Assembly (NCBI RefSeq): GCF_026684035.1
Contig: NZ_CP113361.1
Location: 930,001-994,000, forward strand
Direction: 5' to 3'
Source: Methanogenium organophilum
Lineage (GTDB): Archaea; Halobacteriota; Methanomicrobia; Methanomicrobiales; Methanomicrobiaceae
DNA length: 64,000 bases
The notes under the pieces were generated by a model, which saw only the letters and a program-made list of their open reading frames with translations, ran no database searches and was not told the DNA's origin. Positions 37,601 through 45,945 of this stretch are shown piece by piece. The stretch's first letter is position 1, and every line of letters starts with the position of its first letter. The position numbers and the translations under genes are program-made.

Positions 37601-38128
37601 CTATTAAAGAGCTGGTGGATAATGAAAACAACTCGACCTATCTTTAATAAAGAAAATGAAAGGCAAACCTTACCTTTTTCAGATGACGATTGGTCCTATT
37701 GCCTAGGTATTTTGGAGGATCTACATCAACTGAGTAAACTGAGAGACAATGCCTCTTTGATGTATATCTATGGAATAGTAAATTTTCACCTAAAAAAATA
37801 TGAGACTTCAAGAAATGCGTTTAAATCAATTGCACACCTAGATTTTGAATATGGAGGAGGTGGAGGTCGCCGCATTATTCGGTACTATTTAGCAAGTACA
37901 GAGGATGGCAGTCCAAAATTATATAATGGGAGAATTAAGTCAGTTTCTGAAGATAATAAGGGATTAATTCAGGTTGACGAAACCCGGAAAGATATTATAT
38001 TTTTCCCACGTGATTTCAGAGAATCCTCTTTAAATGAAGGAGATCAGATGGAACCATTCCATATTGCATTTAATTTCATAAGTCCTGTTGCAGATCCAGT
38101 TCGTCACTACGAATTAAAACATAATTAA
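34655..38128 (+). CDS. SIR2-like domain/P-loop NTPase with a helical C-terminus, putative defence protein
   Basis: The N-terminal ~250 residues look SIR2-like: GPALLFIGQNHLK, KFDWSSIYTSTIDETISRAF, HCTYLFGSIVD. A P-loop domain follows: LHGQTGSGKTIALQH (about 365-379) and KLLVVWDGM (about 422-430). The last 600 residues are helical with TPR-like segments (IYGIVNFHLKKYETSRNAF). This SIR2-STAND layout is known in antiphage NAD-depleting systems. The SIR2 start is open upstream of the first TTG (34832) by 59 codons and contains no ATG/GTG/TTG; GGGAGGA lies 7 bp before ATT 34655, which I take as the start. Very AT-rich, so likely transferred. Confidence 0.7.
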   Translation: MNQKKKFFDSISKGPALLFIGQNHLKIQTGEDPYLLEILRKYGKGQLPDQPTYYSIFDSLSIEITDNEMAWMHNLSQKIAIPHWMEFVAKFDWSSIYTSTIDETISRAFQNDWRTVPRISSTNNNPSDQTNRRKLHCTYLFGSIVDTSENEIPPFNEEDYESRLEDEAYPLLSRIRQTITPLGTLVIDTYDPDNDWLKPKQLRLIIKKLIKGQTFLFSATDSIKEIFSKEIREGKIIVFDEPLYHVLKEGEKLGKVSLENIPSEELSQIYIDIGENTINVPSNLWKTISQFAEIIDCSLFFETKQITKLENEIEFQQFIASSSNFPIWSGYIRNYPFERDYEKELQSLVLSCLKKKSIDECPIILHGQTGSGKTIALQHLAFNVSKLKHPVLFIRNGIQTDFATIRSGIEDFCEWTQKIGANKLLVVWDGMFQPNVYQKQFNILSNRGKKTVFVGSSYHLEEEKEYKYSSNNECIPIEAPVILTECEINNLILHFSTIYPDFSKILKTNRGKLSSDNFLVYLYRLLPPSRSNIHLGIVSETDRAKSNIRLATARKKITFGTSIFKSKLVEAGFSLPDDYIEDEKINYFNSSDVFTTLFHYVMVPGRLGQKVPFDLIQRTIKSNGYYELLEILENEDLFVVIEENDGNLFISPRHTLEAKIICNWDFGGPENEVGYCLKLMDSVHIINYGLSHISDEDIELKFILELVKNLGPNGPEKERYKEYYYKISQKLAELRKEKSIIIPSLILQEANLSREYIRTKSQSGFDLPEDTEKILNNSIELLTNAIFNLGRTRSSQSKNNLIEQMTVELASIKSTKIIHCLQNNIEFDISNEYKSLFSDLDKILNKSTNDEHALDVYGWSTINIIKNSSLPEIEKTKMLTQALNVIEVGETSAFGINERIITRKMSLFKLMGEEELSKDLFDKLRDNGSRIGYLWRVFENTSEISNKKSQYTDNEVEKFKENCQFLEKNRSFIKEDSGCLFQLLKSWWIMKTTRPIFNKENERQTLPFSDDDWSYCLGILEDLHQLSKLRDNASLMYIYGIVNFHLKKYETSRNAFKSIAHLDFEYGGGGGRRIIRYYLASTEDGSPKLYNGRIKSVSEDNKGLIQVDETRKDIIFFPRDFRESSLNEGDQMEPFHIAFNFISPVADPVRHYELKHN

Positions 38129-38142
38129 GGTAAAGTTGAAAT

Positions 38143-38889
38143 ATGTTTTCTAAGACATATGCTAAAATCTCTTCAATAAATAGTATTGTTGATGAAATAA
38201 ACAAAAAAGGCAATAGTTTTTTTGATGATGAAATGCTGATTGTTTATCCCGAAAATCTTAAATGTATCAACTTTACATGTTTTGAAGGTGCTTTTTTCCA
38301 CGTTATTAGCGGTTTATATTTAAAATACATTGATAATAAAAAAAGTCAGGAAAATTTGAAATATTTACTTGAAAAAACTGATATCTATGGTATTTCTCCA
38401 GACATAAACTTAAGGAGCCATATTAAAACAATTCAAACATTAAGAACATTTTTTCAGCATGATATACTTAAGGAAAATAAGAATAACCGGAGTACCAAGA
38501 GAAAAACATACGAATGGTTTCAAAATCAATGTGGAAATGATTTACCAATTACAGAAAATGATTGGAAATTATCTTTAAATTCAATTTTAGATGAATCATC
38601 TCAGTTTTTTTTAGCAATATTAGATTGCGTTATGCAAATATCTAACGATGAAGAAAAGAAATTCATATTAGAAAATTGGACTACTTCACTATTCCCCTTT
38701 TCAGTACATGATGTTTCTGAAATTGTAAGTGAAATATTTGAAGAAAAAGGGATTGAAGGAGTGAATTCATTTAATTATACAAAGAAAAATTATCAAAAAT
38801 TTATTAGGGAACTAAAAATATATGAAGAACCTTCTTCTGAAAATTTAAAACGAATAATAAATAGCGCAACGGCAGATCTAATAATGTAG
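38143..38889 (+). CDS. Unknown partner of the SIR2-like NTPase
   Basis: A 248-residue mostly helical protein, Lys- and Asn-rich, with no recognised domain. Segments such as RSHIKTIQTLRTFFQHDIL and WKLSLNSILDESSQFFLAIL recall HEPN-like all-alpha folds, but the R-x4-6-H motif is not clear, so I make no call. It starts 14 bp after the NTPase stop and shares its AT-rich base use. It is probably the second subunit or a regulator of the same system. Confidence 0.65.
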   Translation: MFSKTYAKISSINSIVDEINKKGNSFFDDEMLIVYPENLKCINFTCFEGAFFHVISGLYLKYIDNKKSQENLKYLLEKTDIYGISPDINLRSHIKTIQTLRTFFQHDILKENKNNRSTKRKTYEWFQNQCGNDLPITENDWKLSLNSILDESSQFFLAILDCVMQISNDEEKKFILENWTTSLFPFSVHDVSEIVSEIFEEKGIEGVNSFNYTKKNYQKFIRELKIYEEPSSENLKRIINSATADLIM

Positions 38890-39475
38890 TTCAAGTTTAT
38901 TTTTTAATATTTGATGATTACTTTTATCCCCTTTTTTCGAACATCCATCACACAAATTTCCTAAATCAGGGACTATTTGTCACTGCTGCCTTAAAAATCC
39001 CCAAGTGTGCCAGTTTAAAAATCCACAAAAAACAAACCTCGGTTAACCACCTCAGAGGTTTTGTAAACGCTCATTAAAAATAGATCCACTTTTCGCGAAA
39101 ACGCTCACTAAAAAATGATCCACCTCGGTAACACTGGCAGCAAGTGAAACTGCCTGCAACAACATAATCTCGGAGGTGAAAACAATGGAAGATGTTGACC
39201 GTATTCGTCAGATATATCCTATATTCCCGCTCACTCATAACGAGGTGGGCGGGAATATAGGTTGTAATGAACTGAATTCATAAGGACACCATGAAGAGGT
39301 GATTTGAAATCCAAATACAGGAGATTCACACTATTTATCCTTGAAGGAACGCTTCTTTTCAGAGCAAATGATGCCACAGAAGAGGACGGATCTCAATATT
39401 GAATTCCTCGTTTGAATTCTATGAATTCGATGGCTTAACAAGAATGGTAATTTTTTTCGCCAAGGACTGCATCAT
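38890..39475. mobile_element. IS21-like end remnant and short leftover reading frame
   Basis: TTAAAAATCCAC, ACGCTCATTAAAAATAGATCCAC (39067-39089, given in two parts: ACGCTCATTAAAAAT, AGATCCAC) and a near copy at 39101-39123 are direct repeats as at IS21 ends. GGAGGTG at about 39173 precedes ATG 39185, which opens a 32-codon frame (to 39283) starting MEDVDRIRQIYP. It may be the start of an istA gene cut away. Nothing else in the region is recognisable. Confidence 0.4.
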
Positions 39476-39907
39476 TTGCGGGTGCACCATCAGCAATTGC
39501 CCGGCTACAGCAACAATTATTGCGCATCAGACATATTACAAAAAAATGTTTCCATGAAATGGGGGAAATGTGTGACTGAGAATGCATCTGATTCTGAAAC
39601 AAATAGAACCGGAAAAATCATAGTAAACTCAATACCTGATGGAGTATCTGTTAAGCTTGACGGAAAGGATACAGGAAAAACTCCTGCAACTCTTGAAAAC
39701 ATAACAGCAGGGTTTCATAAAGTAGAAGTAAATCTGCCAGATAATCGTCAGATATCAAGAAATATTTCTGTAAGTGCCGGCAATACTTCAACAATTTGCC
39801 TTAATAAATATACTGAAAAAGAAGTCAATATAATAAAAGCTATTGGGATATATATCGCATTGACCTCCATCATGTGTACAGCGCCGGGTCCACCGCGTTC
39901 AGGGTGA
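39476..39907 (+). pseudogene. PEGA-domain protein fragment
   Basis: Residues about 45-115 form a PEGA domain (GKIIVNSIPDGVSVKLDGK, TPATLENITAGFHKVEV, YTEKEVNIIKA). PEGA domains are beta-rich surface modules. No signal peptide is visible, and the last ~15 residues are read from the repeat sequence that starts at 39880, so the 3' end has been replaced. This is a truncated, chimeric frame rather than an intact gene. Confidence 0.6.
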
Positions 39908-40214
39908 CATACACCCCGGTCACATCAGAGAATGCGTCCAGCGTCCGTGCACGGTCCGCAAGCATTTCAAAGTCCGTGAAGTAGCCGCTCTTCACCCCGC
40001 CGTCCCCCAGGGCACGGAGTTCGACGACGGAGCCTGAGGGGAAGAGGAGGGAGAGGGCGTGGGGGATGGCGGTTGTTTCGGTTTCGGTTCCTTCAGACAC
40101 AATGTTGGCGCAGGGTTGTGTGGTGGGGCTGCCGGTTTCGGGTTTTGGCCCGGATTCTGTTTCGGTTCTTGTGGTTTCTGTTTCAATTTTGGTTTCGTTT
40201 TCGGTTTCGTTCAT
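39880..40214 (-). pseudogene. 5' fragment of a second primase-helicase gene
   Basis: The frame matches the first ~120 codons of the gene at 29465-32593 (HALSLLFPSGSVVELRALGD, KSGYFTDFEMLADRARTLDA) and then ends at the junction with the PEGA fragment. The acidic N-terminal linker has lost blocks relative to copy 1. It cannot encode an active protein. Confidence 0.8.
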
Positions 40215-40360
40215 AATTTTCATCTCCTCTGTTCGAGACAGACAGTGTCCACTATTCACAGAGTATGAGTGTGATAGCAGCGGGGCCTGAGTGAGAAGTC
40301 AGAAGTCTGTGGTGGTGTTGTCACCTGCGTGCGTGTTTGTGTGTTTGCACGCCCTTCTGC

Positions 40361-40411
40361 CAGCCGGTTCCCCGGTGGCGGCTGGCATATGAAGGTATTA
40401 CCTTGGGTAAT
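40361..40411. promoter_or_regulatory. Conserved palindromes (copy 2)
   Basis: CAGCCG (40361-40366) with CGGCTG (40379-40384), then ATTACC-TTG-GGTAAT (40397-40411). The stem of the second palindrome differs from copy 1 at paired positions, so symmetry has been kept while sequence changed. Confidence 0.45.
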
Positions 40412-40593
40412 ATAAGTCTGACTTTACCGGGGAGATGGGATGGGGTTGGAGGAGAGGTAGAAATTATTGGGGACGCAGGAGGACGCATCTCAAAAGAGAG
40501 AATGGAACGATTCGGGAAAGGGCATTAAACAGGAACAGGGGTTTCTTTCGACACAGAGAGATAAGGATAACGGTAGTATGGTGGTGAAAATCT

Positions 40594-40736
40594 ATGGGAA
40601 GAGGCGAAGGTGGTGGACGCAGCCCAAATGATAACGGTCCATGAATCCAAACAACGAAACATACCATGCGGCGATGGATAAACATGCGGACCAGTTGAAC
40701 CCCAATAATGAGAGATACCAAGGGGATGAGGACTGA
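40594..40736 (+). pseudogene. Frameshifted copy of the small MGKGRGGG protein
   Basis: ATG 40594 opens MGRGEGGGRSPNDNGP and then meets a stop, because one base is lost near the NDD/NDN codons and the GATTCA codons are missing. The rest (NPNNERYQGDED) is still readable in another frame to 40736. Confidence 0.7.
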
Positions 40737-40993
40737 AGTTCTCATTCTTTTTTCGTGTGATGATTTTTATTTTTACACACATAATTCACCGAAAAACCAA
40801 GCCCATTTTATTACCCTTCATGCTTGTCATCATCCCCTAATTTGTGAACGGCGTGATCTCTTGAAATATAACCTAGATAACTCCCAAGACGAAATTGTTG
40901 ATAGGTGTTTGCAAACAGATACCATATTTCGACATCACGATCCTGCCAGGGCTTATTGTAAATCGAAGAATTAATGATATAATTAAGGGATAT

Positions 40994-43129
40994 TTAATCA
41001 TCTAAGTGGATATAATATCGAGGATCTGGATTGTTAATATCACCCCAACGTGAATCAGCTGACCAAGCCCCATCCGGTTCTTCTTTTTTTCGAGTTTCTA
41101 CAGTAATACATTGTAAAGTTGGATCATATCTTAATAAATTATATTGAAGAGGTATGCCAGGGATTTGTTCTTTAACAGGAGCACCAAATGTCCCAGCACC
41201 AATAAAAGTAATATTTCTATTACCCCGATTGCGAAAATTATAACTTGCTTTATGAATATGCCCATGTAAACAAATTTTGAAACCGTTATCTGCTAATAGT
41301 TCTTGAATCTCTTCATTTTCAATCATCTCCCTGCCTGTAAGAGGATGATGCAATACTCCAATTTTCAGCCAACCATCATATTTTGGACCAATAATTTGAG
41401 AGATGGCCTTTGATAATGCATCCGTGTTTACATGTGATCTATTTCTATGTGGTTCATAATGATCAATATTCCAAGATGAATTAAGAGCCAGGAAAAGAAT
41501 ATTATTATCCGGAAATGTGCTTATAACACCTTGATCAATATATTCCAGAGGGTAATACGTATCATAAATTGGAAAATGGAAATGGTTGCTAAAATTATCA
41601 AATCTATTCTTGTAACAGTTTTCATCTTTTAATAAAACTCCATTGCTATCCCCAGGAATGAATGAACCCCGTTCTAAATTAGGGGGGCAACTCTCATATT
41701 TGGTATATTTATACGCTTTTTCCGAAATACCCCAATTTAGATCATGGTTACCAGGAACAACGATAATCTGTTTGCGGTTCAGATCAATTATTTCCATCAA
41801 TTCTTCTATTAAAAAAATGGCTGCCTCATATTCTTCTTGAGTCGAATATGTACCAATATCCCCTGAAATAATTAAAAAATCAATTTTTTGAATTTTAAGA
41901 TTATTTAGTAAATCAGTCACAAGTTGAACAGAATATTTTCGAGAATCACTTTTTGTTCCAAGATGGATATCTGATAAATGAAGAATATGAATTAGTTCTG
42001 AGTTGTCTTTTTCTATTTTTTGTTTTAATTGGGTTACCTGATATTTATTATATTTTTCAAGTTTTTTTACAAAATCAGAATAATTGCAGAATTCCAAATG
42101 CCAGATCTTCGTATACCCTTCAGAATAGTCCTCCGCAAATTTTTTAACAATTGGATATACTAATTGAATTTCTGGATGCATTCGATTAAAAACAAAAACT
42201 CCAATTGTCTGCAATTTACTTCCCGTAGGGGATATTACACACTTGTGTGAATACTTATAGTCATTATAAATACCCTCCAATATTTTTACTAATTCAATAT
42301 ACTCAAAAGTTCTTGCCTCTTTATGATGTATGTGTTTAATATTGCCAATTAATGATTTCTCAATTCTTTCATTAACCCAGCGAATAGCATCCGATCGCCA
42401 TTCATTCACACTATTGTGCGGGACACCCTCAATTTCAATTAAGTATTGAGGATTCATTTCATTCAACAATGCCCCTAATTCTTGATGATTAAATGTTGGA
42501 AAAGCGATCATCAATAGAGGACTGCCTGCCATAGTAATACTAGACAATTCGTTTATACAAACCAATTTATAAATGTCCTTGGTTAGGAAAGTCGGAAGAG
42601 GTAATGGATAGTTATGATTTTCTTTTTCACTTAGAAATTTTTCTTGGGTCGGGTGATAAATTTCAGCTTCGGAGTAAATAATATGAATATTTCCTTGAAA
42701 ATTCGATAGTAAATTTAAAAGAAAGATGATTAAAAACTTTGAAAAACTACTAACATCGATTATTATATCATTTGTGCTATTGATCACTTTTTGAATTTTA
42801 TTAAATTCACTATAAAATGTATCAGGGTTTACTCTATTATAATTCAACCATTCCATTTTATTTATTGTGAGTGTATTGGCCAAATCACCAAATTCAGTCT
42901 CTCGATTTTTGGGGTTATATGGTTCATATTTAATGCCAAAAACATATGCAAATTTTTTATTCCTTAATGCCATTTTATTGAGAAATGCAAAACCTCTATC
43001 TTCAAAACCTGCAGCTCCAATAAAAATAGCATCCGTAGGAATATTGCTGGTTCTTAATTCATTTATTGATGGTAAAACCTCATCGAAATATCGACTAGCT
43101 TGTTCAGAAATTTCTCCAAATTCAGTCAT
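40994..43129 (-). CDS. Two-domain protein: Rossmann-like N-terminus and calcineurin-like metallophosphoesterase
   Basis: The C-terminal half (from about 380) is a metallophosphoesterase with all signature blocks: LHLSDIHLG (Asp387, His389), IISGDIG (Asp424), VVPGNHDLNWG (Asn461, His462), VLHHPLTGRE and ICLHGHIHKAS. The N-terminal ~350 residues are a separate alpha/beta unit (IFIGAAGFEDRGFAFL, IIDVSSFSKFLIIFL, PQYLIEIEGVPHNS, CVISPTGSKLQTIGVFVFNR) that resembles the CARF/Rossmann-like sensor folds but is not assigned. Its start overlaps the kinase-ATPase stop by 4 bp. It likely cuts a nucleic acid or cyclic nucleotide on demand. Confidence 0.72.
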   Translation of the reverse strand: MTEFGEISEQASRYFDEVLPSINELRTSNIPTDAIFIGAAGFEDRGFAFLNKMALRNKKFAYVFGIKYEPYNPKNRETEFGDLANTLTINKMEWLNYNRVNPDTFYSEFNKIQKVINSTNDIIIDVSSFSKFLIIFLLNLLSNFQGNIHIIYSEAEIYHPTQEKFLSEKENHNYPLPLPTFLTKDIYKLVCINELSSITMAGSPLLMIAFPTFNHQELGALLNEMNPQYLIEIEGVPHNSVNEWRSDAIRWVNERIEKSLIGNIKHIHHKEARTFEYIELVKILEGIYNDYKYSHKCVISPTGSKLQTIGVFVFNRMHPEIQLVYPIVKKFAEDYSEGYTKIWHLEFCNYSDFVKKLEKYNKYQVTQLKQKIEKDNSELIHILHLSDIHLGTKSDSRKYSVQLVTDLLNNLKIQKIDFLIISGDIGTYSTQEEYEAAIFLIEELMEIIDLNRKQIIVVPGNHDLNWGISEKAYKYTKYESCPPNLERGSFIPGDSNGVLLKDENCYKNRFDNFSNHFHFPIYDTYYPLEYIDQGVISTFPDNNILFLALNSSWNIDHYEPHRNRSHVNTDALSKAISQIIGPKYDGWLKIGVLHHPLTGREMIENEEIQELLADNGFKICLHGHIHKASYNFRNRGNRNITFIGAGTFGAPVKEQIPGIPLQYNLLRYDPTLQCITVETRKKEEPDGAWSADSRWGDINNPDPRYYIHLDD

Positions 43130-45588
43130 AGATATTTACTCAACTTATTACTGCCAATCCCTTTTTTGCATCTATCACTTTCCATATATGATTCAAACTC
43201 ACTTGGATTATTTAACAAAAGATTTAATTCTTCAGTATCGAGGCCAATATTATCTCTTTTAGACGGTGATAATCTAAATGTGGGAATCAACAATTTTCTC
43301 AAATAGAGCCTCGGCGCAACAACACCCCGTTGGCTTTTCCCCCTAGAATCCTTAATAAAAATCGAGTAACGTAAAAGCCCATCATATATTTTTTGAGACT
43401 TTTCGTCTAGGGTAGGACGTTCACGCATCTCTATTCTATATGCTTGCCAAGGAGGGCTTTTTGTTTGATTTTTAGAATCCTTATGAACTAAGTACCAATG
43501 TGCAACATTACCAAAGGCCTCAGTAACTTCTCTTAAATCTTGCCCAATATCTGGAACCATTTCAATTTTATCTAAAAATTCATTACCCATTTCTTTAACT
43601 ACTTTATTTTGTTTTGCTGCATCGATTGGCAATTTAACATCTGGAGTCATAAAAGCTTTTAATCCCCCATTTGATTCAAAAATACGTTTAATTAGCGATA
43701 AAATTTGAGCAACATCACCCGAGCATAATCCCATAATTACTTGATGCCCAGAATAAATTTCATGTTTTCCTTCTCTAATTTGTTCTGCCATATGGACATA
43801 TATTTTCAGAGGGCTATCTCCTAATATCTGTTCAATATTGTGATATTTCTCGTGGATCTCAGAATTTTTTAATCGGTTATTAACAACTTCATATAAGAAA
43901 TCTTTTCCAGCTTCCTCATTACCAAGGAATATATCTCCAAAATCAACTGTCAGATACTCTCGACCTTCTTCCAATAATTTCTTTTTTGAGTTATATGGAT
44001 GGAAAGATATGAAACTCTCTGTTGACACTTTAAAGAAATATTCTGAGCCTGCGCTTGGGAAAAAGATGAAATCATGCAATGTTTCTTGCAAATCTATTGA
44101 AATGCTGGGTGAAGAATAATCATCTAAAAAGAAATAAATAACCCGCCCCTTCATCCAATGGATTTCATTCTGTAAAAGTTTACATACATTTTTTAAAAAA
44201 TCCATTGGTAATAGATCTGGTTGGTTATTTTTATTATCACCAAACCATTGTCTTAATATTACTTTTTCTCCTAAAACAAAGGCGATTAAATGTTCAATTA
44301 CATTTGTTCCGCAGGGAGGGACTGTATATGAAGAAACATATTTCGAGAACAATTTTTGCAATGTATATATTGTATTTTGATCTAATTCAAATCCCTCAAT
44401 ATCCTTTGCGACATTAAGTAGATCTAAAATCTCAGAAAAAATTGATAAATTAAAATAATGAATAATACCCCTTCTTTCATCATCTGCAATATAACCATTC
44501 AAATATGGAAATGCAAAATATAAATCATTGCAATGGTAATAAATACCGATATAATCATCTGAAAAATCATCTAATTTTTTCACTTTATTTCCTAAAATTT
44601 GTGTTTTTAGGCTAATATTTCTAAATATTGTTGTTTTTCCACAACCCCTCGGACCAGTCAAAACGGTATTATTTTTTGAAAGAAGAGATGAATAGATTGG
44701 GAAATTTTTTGAATATAATAACTGCAAAAGTTCAAAAGAATCACCAATATCTTCGCACCTTAAATAATCAAAAGGATCCGTAAGTTTTTGCATCGTTGAG
44801 ATATTTTTTTCTTTATATTTTTCAGGAATATGGTAAAGAAGTGAAAGTAATTTCAAAGGTTTCCGGACATAGTCACCTTCAACAGTAGGATCTGTTTCTA
44901 ATACTTTTTTTGTGAGAAAATCCTCAATAAAGACATCATAAAAATATCTGTCTTTCCCATCCAATATGGAGTAGTCAATAACTTCAAGTAGCGATTGGCA
45001 AATCAAGGCAAATTGGCTATAATCATCCTTTAAGACTAAATTATCTAGGTGTCCCAATTTAAAATCAAAATCAGTTACTTTAAGTGTGGGAATATCCGGA
45101 TTAATCGTAAATGGATCATGTAATATTAAAATATTGTTTCCATTCAAGAAACCATGACTATTTATCCCAATTTTTTCTATTGCAACAAATAATTGTAACA
45201 TCTGGTCAGCAAACAATTTTATAAATGGTATCGTAATATTTTTATTATTGCCACTGACATATTCCAAAAGAGATTTGCCTTCAAGGTATTGAGAAAATAC
45301 ACAAATTATAGATTTATTTTCTAACTTTATTTCTATTGGATCATTATAATATAATATTTGAGAGATTCCTTCTAATTTTCGGGCATTTATTTTTATTTTG
45401 GAATTACAATCGTTTTTTAATAAGTCTTTGGGGATCAATTTACACAGTACGTAAATATTTTCAGTTTTGTTATATGCCCTATATACAACTCCTAACAATT
45501 CTCTTCGAATCTCACTTTCAAGGGTATATCCATCAATTTCTACCCCCACATATTCATTTTTTAAGGGATGCCACTCATTTGTCATCAT
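43126..45588 (-). CDS. Pseudokinase-AAA ATPase fusion, putative defence NTPase
   Basis: An 820-residue protein. Residues 15-240 follow the protein-kinase fold (GYTLESEIRRELLGVVYRA, Lys50 in VLCKLIPK), but the catalytic loop is SHGFLNGNNIL (144-154) instead of HRD-x-K-x-x-N, and DFG is DFD (173-175). It is probably a pseudokinase. A P-loop ATPase follows: VLTGPRGCGKTTIFRN (Walker A 312-319) and VIYFFLDDYSS (Walker B 483-490), like ORC/STAND-type ATPases. The rest (500-820) is a helical and winged-helix-like tail. AAGGTGA lies upstream. Very AT-rich. Confidence 0.7.
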   Translation of the reverse strand: MMTNEWHPLKNEYVGVEIDGYTLESEIRRELLGVVYRAYNKTENIYVLCKLIPKDLLKNDCNSKIKINARKLEGISQILYYNDPIEIKLENKSIICVFSQYLEGKSLLEYVSGNNKNITIPFIKLFADQMLQLFVAIEKIGINSHGFLNGNNILILHDPFTINPDIPTLKVTDFDFKLGHLDNLVLKDDYSQFALICQSLLEVIDYSILDGKDRYFYDVFIEDFLTKKVLETDPTVEGDYVRKPLKLLSLLYHIPEKYKEKNISTMQKLTDPFDYLRCEDIGDSFELLQLLYSKNFPIYSSLLSKNNTVLTGPRGCGKTTIFRNISLKTQILGNKVKKLDDFSDDYIGIYYHCNDLYFAFPYLNGYIADDERRGIIHYFNLSIFSEILDLLNVAKDIEGFELDQNTIYTLQKLFSKYVSSYTVPPCGTNVIEHLIAFVLGEKVILRQWFGDNKNNQPDLLPMDFLKNVCKLLQNEIHWMKGRVIYFFLDDYSSPSISIDLQETLHDFIFFPSAGSEYFFKVSTESFISFHPYNSKKKLLEEGREYLTVDFGDIFLGNEEAGKDFLYEVVNNRLKNSEIHEKYHNIEQILGDSPLKIYVHMAEQIREGKHEIYSGHQVIMGLCSGDVAQILSLIKRIFESNGGLKAFMTPDVKLPIDAAKQNKVVKEMGNEFLDKIEMVPDIGQDLREVTEAFGNVAHWYLVHKDSKNQTKSPPWQAYRIEMRERPTLDEKSQKIYDGLLRYSIFIKDSRGKSQRGVVAPRLYLRKLLIPTFRLSPSKRDNIGLDTEELNLLLNNPSEFESYMESDRCKKGIGSNKLSKYL

Positions 45589-45945
45589 TTTTCACCTTTT
45601 AATTTTTTGACCATCTCCACTTTGAAGTGTTCTTTGATATTCTGAAAATAATTATCCAAAGAGAACAATGAGCAATATTTTTAATTTTTATGATTACTTA
45701 TTTATACCACTATTTTCAATTATGATTATTTCCACATATGAGTCTTTCTAATTGAATCCTCATTATCACATGAGCGGATCCACTCAAAAATCCCAAATAT
45801 CACAATAAGTAACGGAATATTCCAACAACAGCTCTCTTTTTATTTTTTTATGTGCAACCCATTTTTCCACAGTCTATTTCTTTACAAATAATGTACTCCA
45901 CAATTCTTACTCCTTAGAATAGATTCATAGGAATTTTTAATATCA
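45589..45945. other. AT-rich gap upstream of the pseudokinase-ATPase gene
   Basis: 357 bp separates the methyltransferase stop from the start of the kinase-ATPase gene. The segment is very AT-rich and probably holds the promoter of the two-gene unit. No coding frame is convincing. Confidence 0.5.

Larger units (their letters stand above)
39880..40752. repeat. Direct repeat copy 2 (degraded)
   Basis: This is the second copy of 32223-33105 in the same orientation, about 870 bp. It holds the primase fragment, the conserved palindromes and the frameshifted small gene. Deletions are visible in the linker-encoding part and in the small gene. The left junction at 39880 abuts PEGA debris. Confidence 0.8.

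Noticed and set aside
39067-39123. CRISPR-like pair of repeats
   Set aside because: Only two copies, unequal spacing and IS21-like context; no spacers or cas genes.
45589-45945. Possible toxin or restriction gene between the methyltransferase and ATPase
   Set aside because: No open frame of useful length with a ribosome site on either strand.
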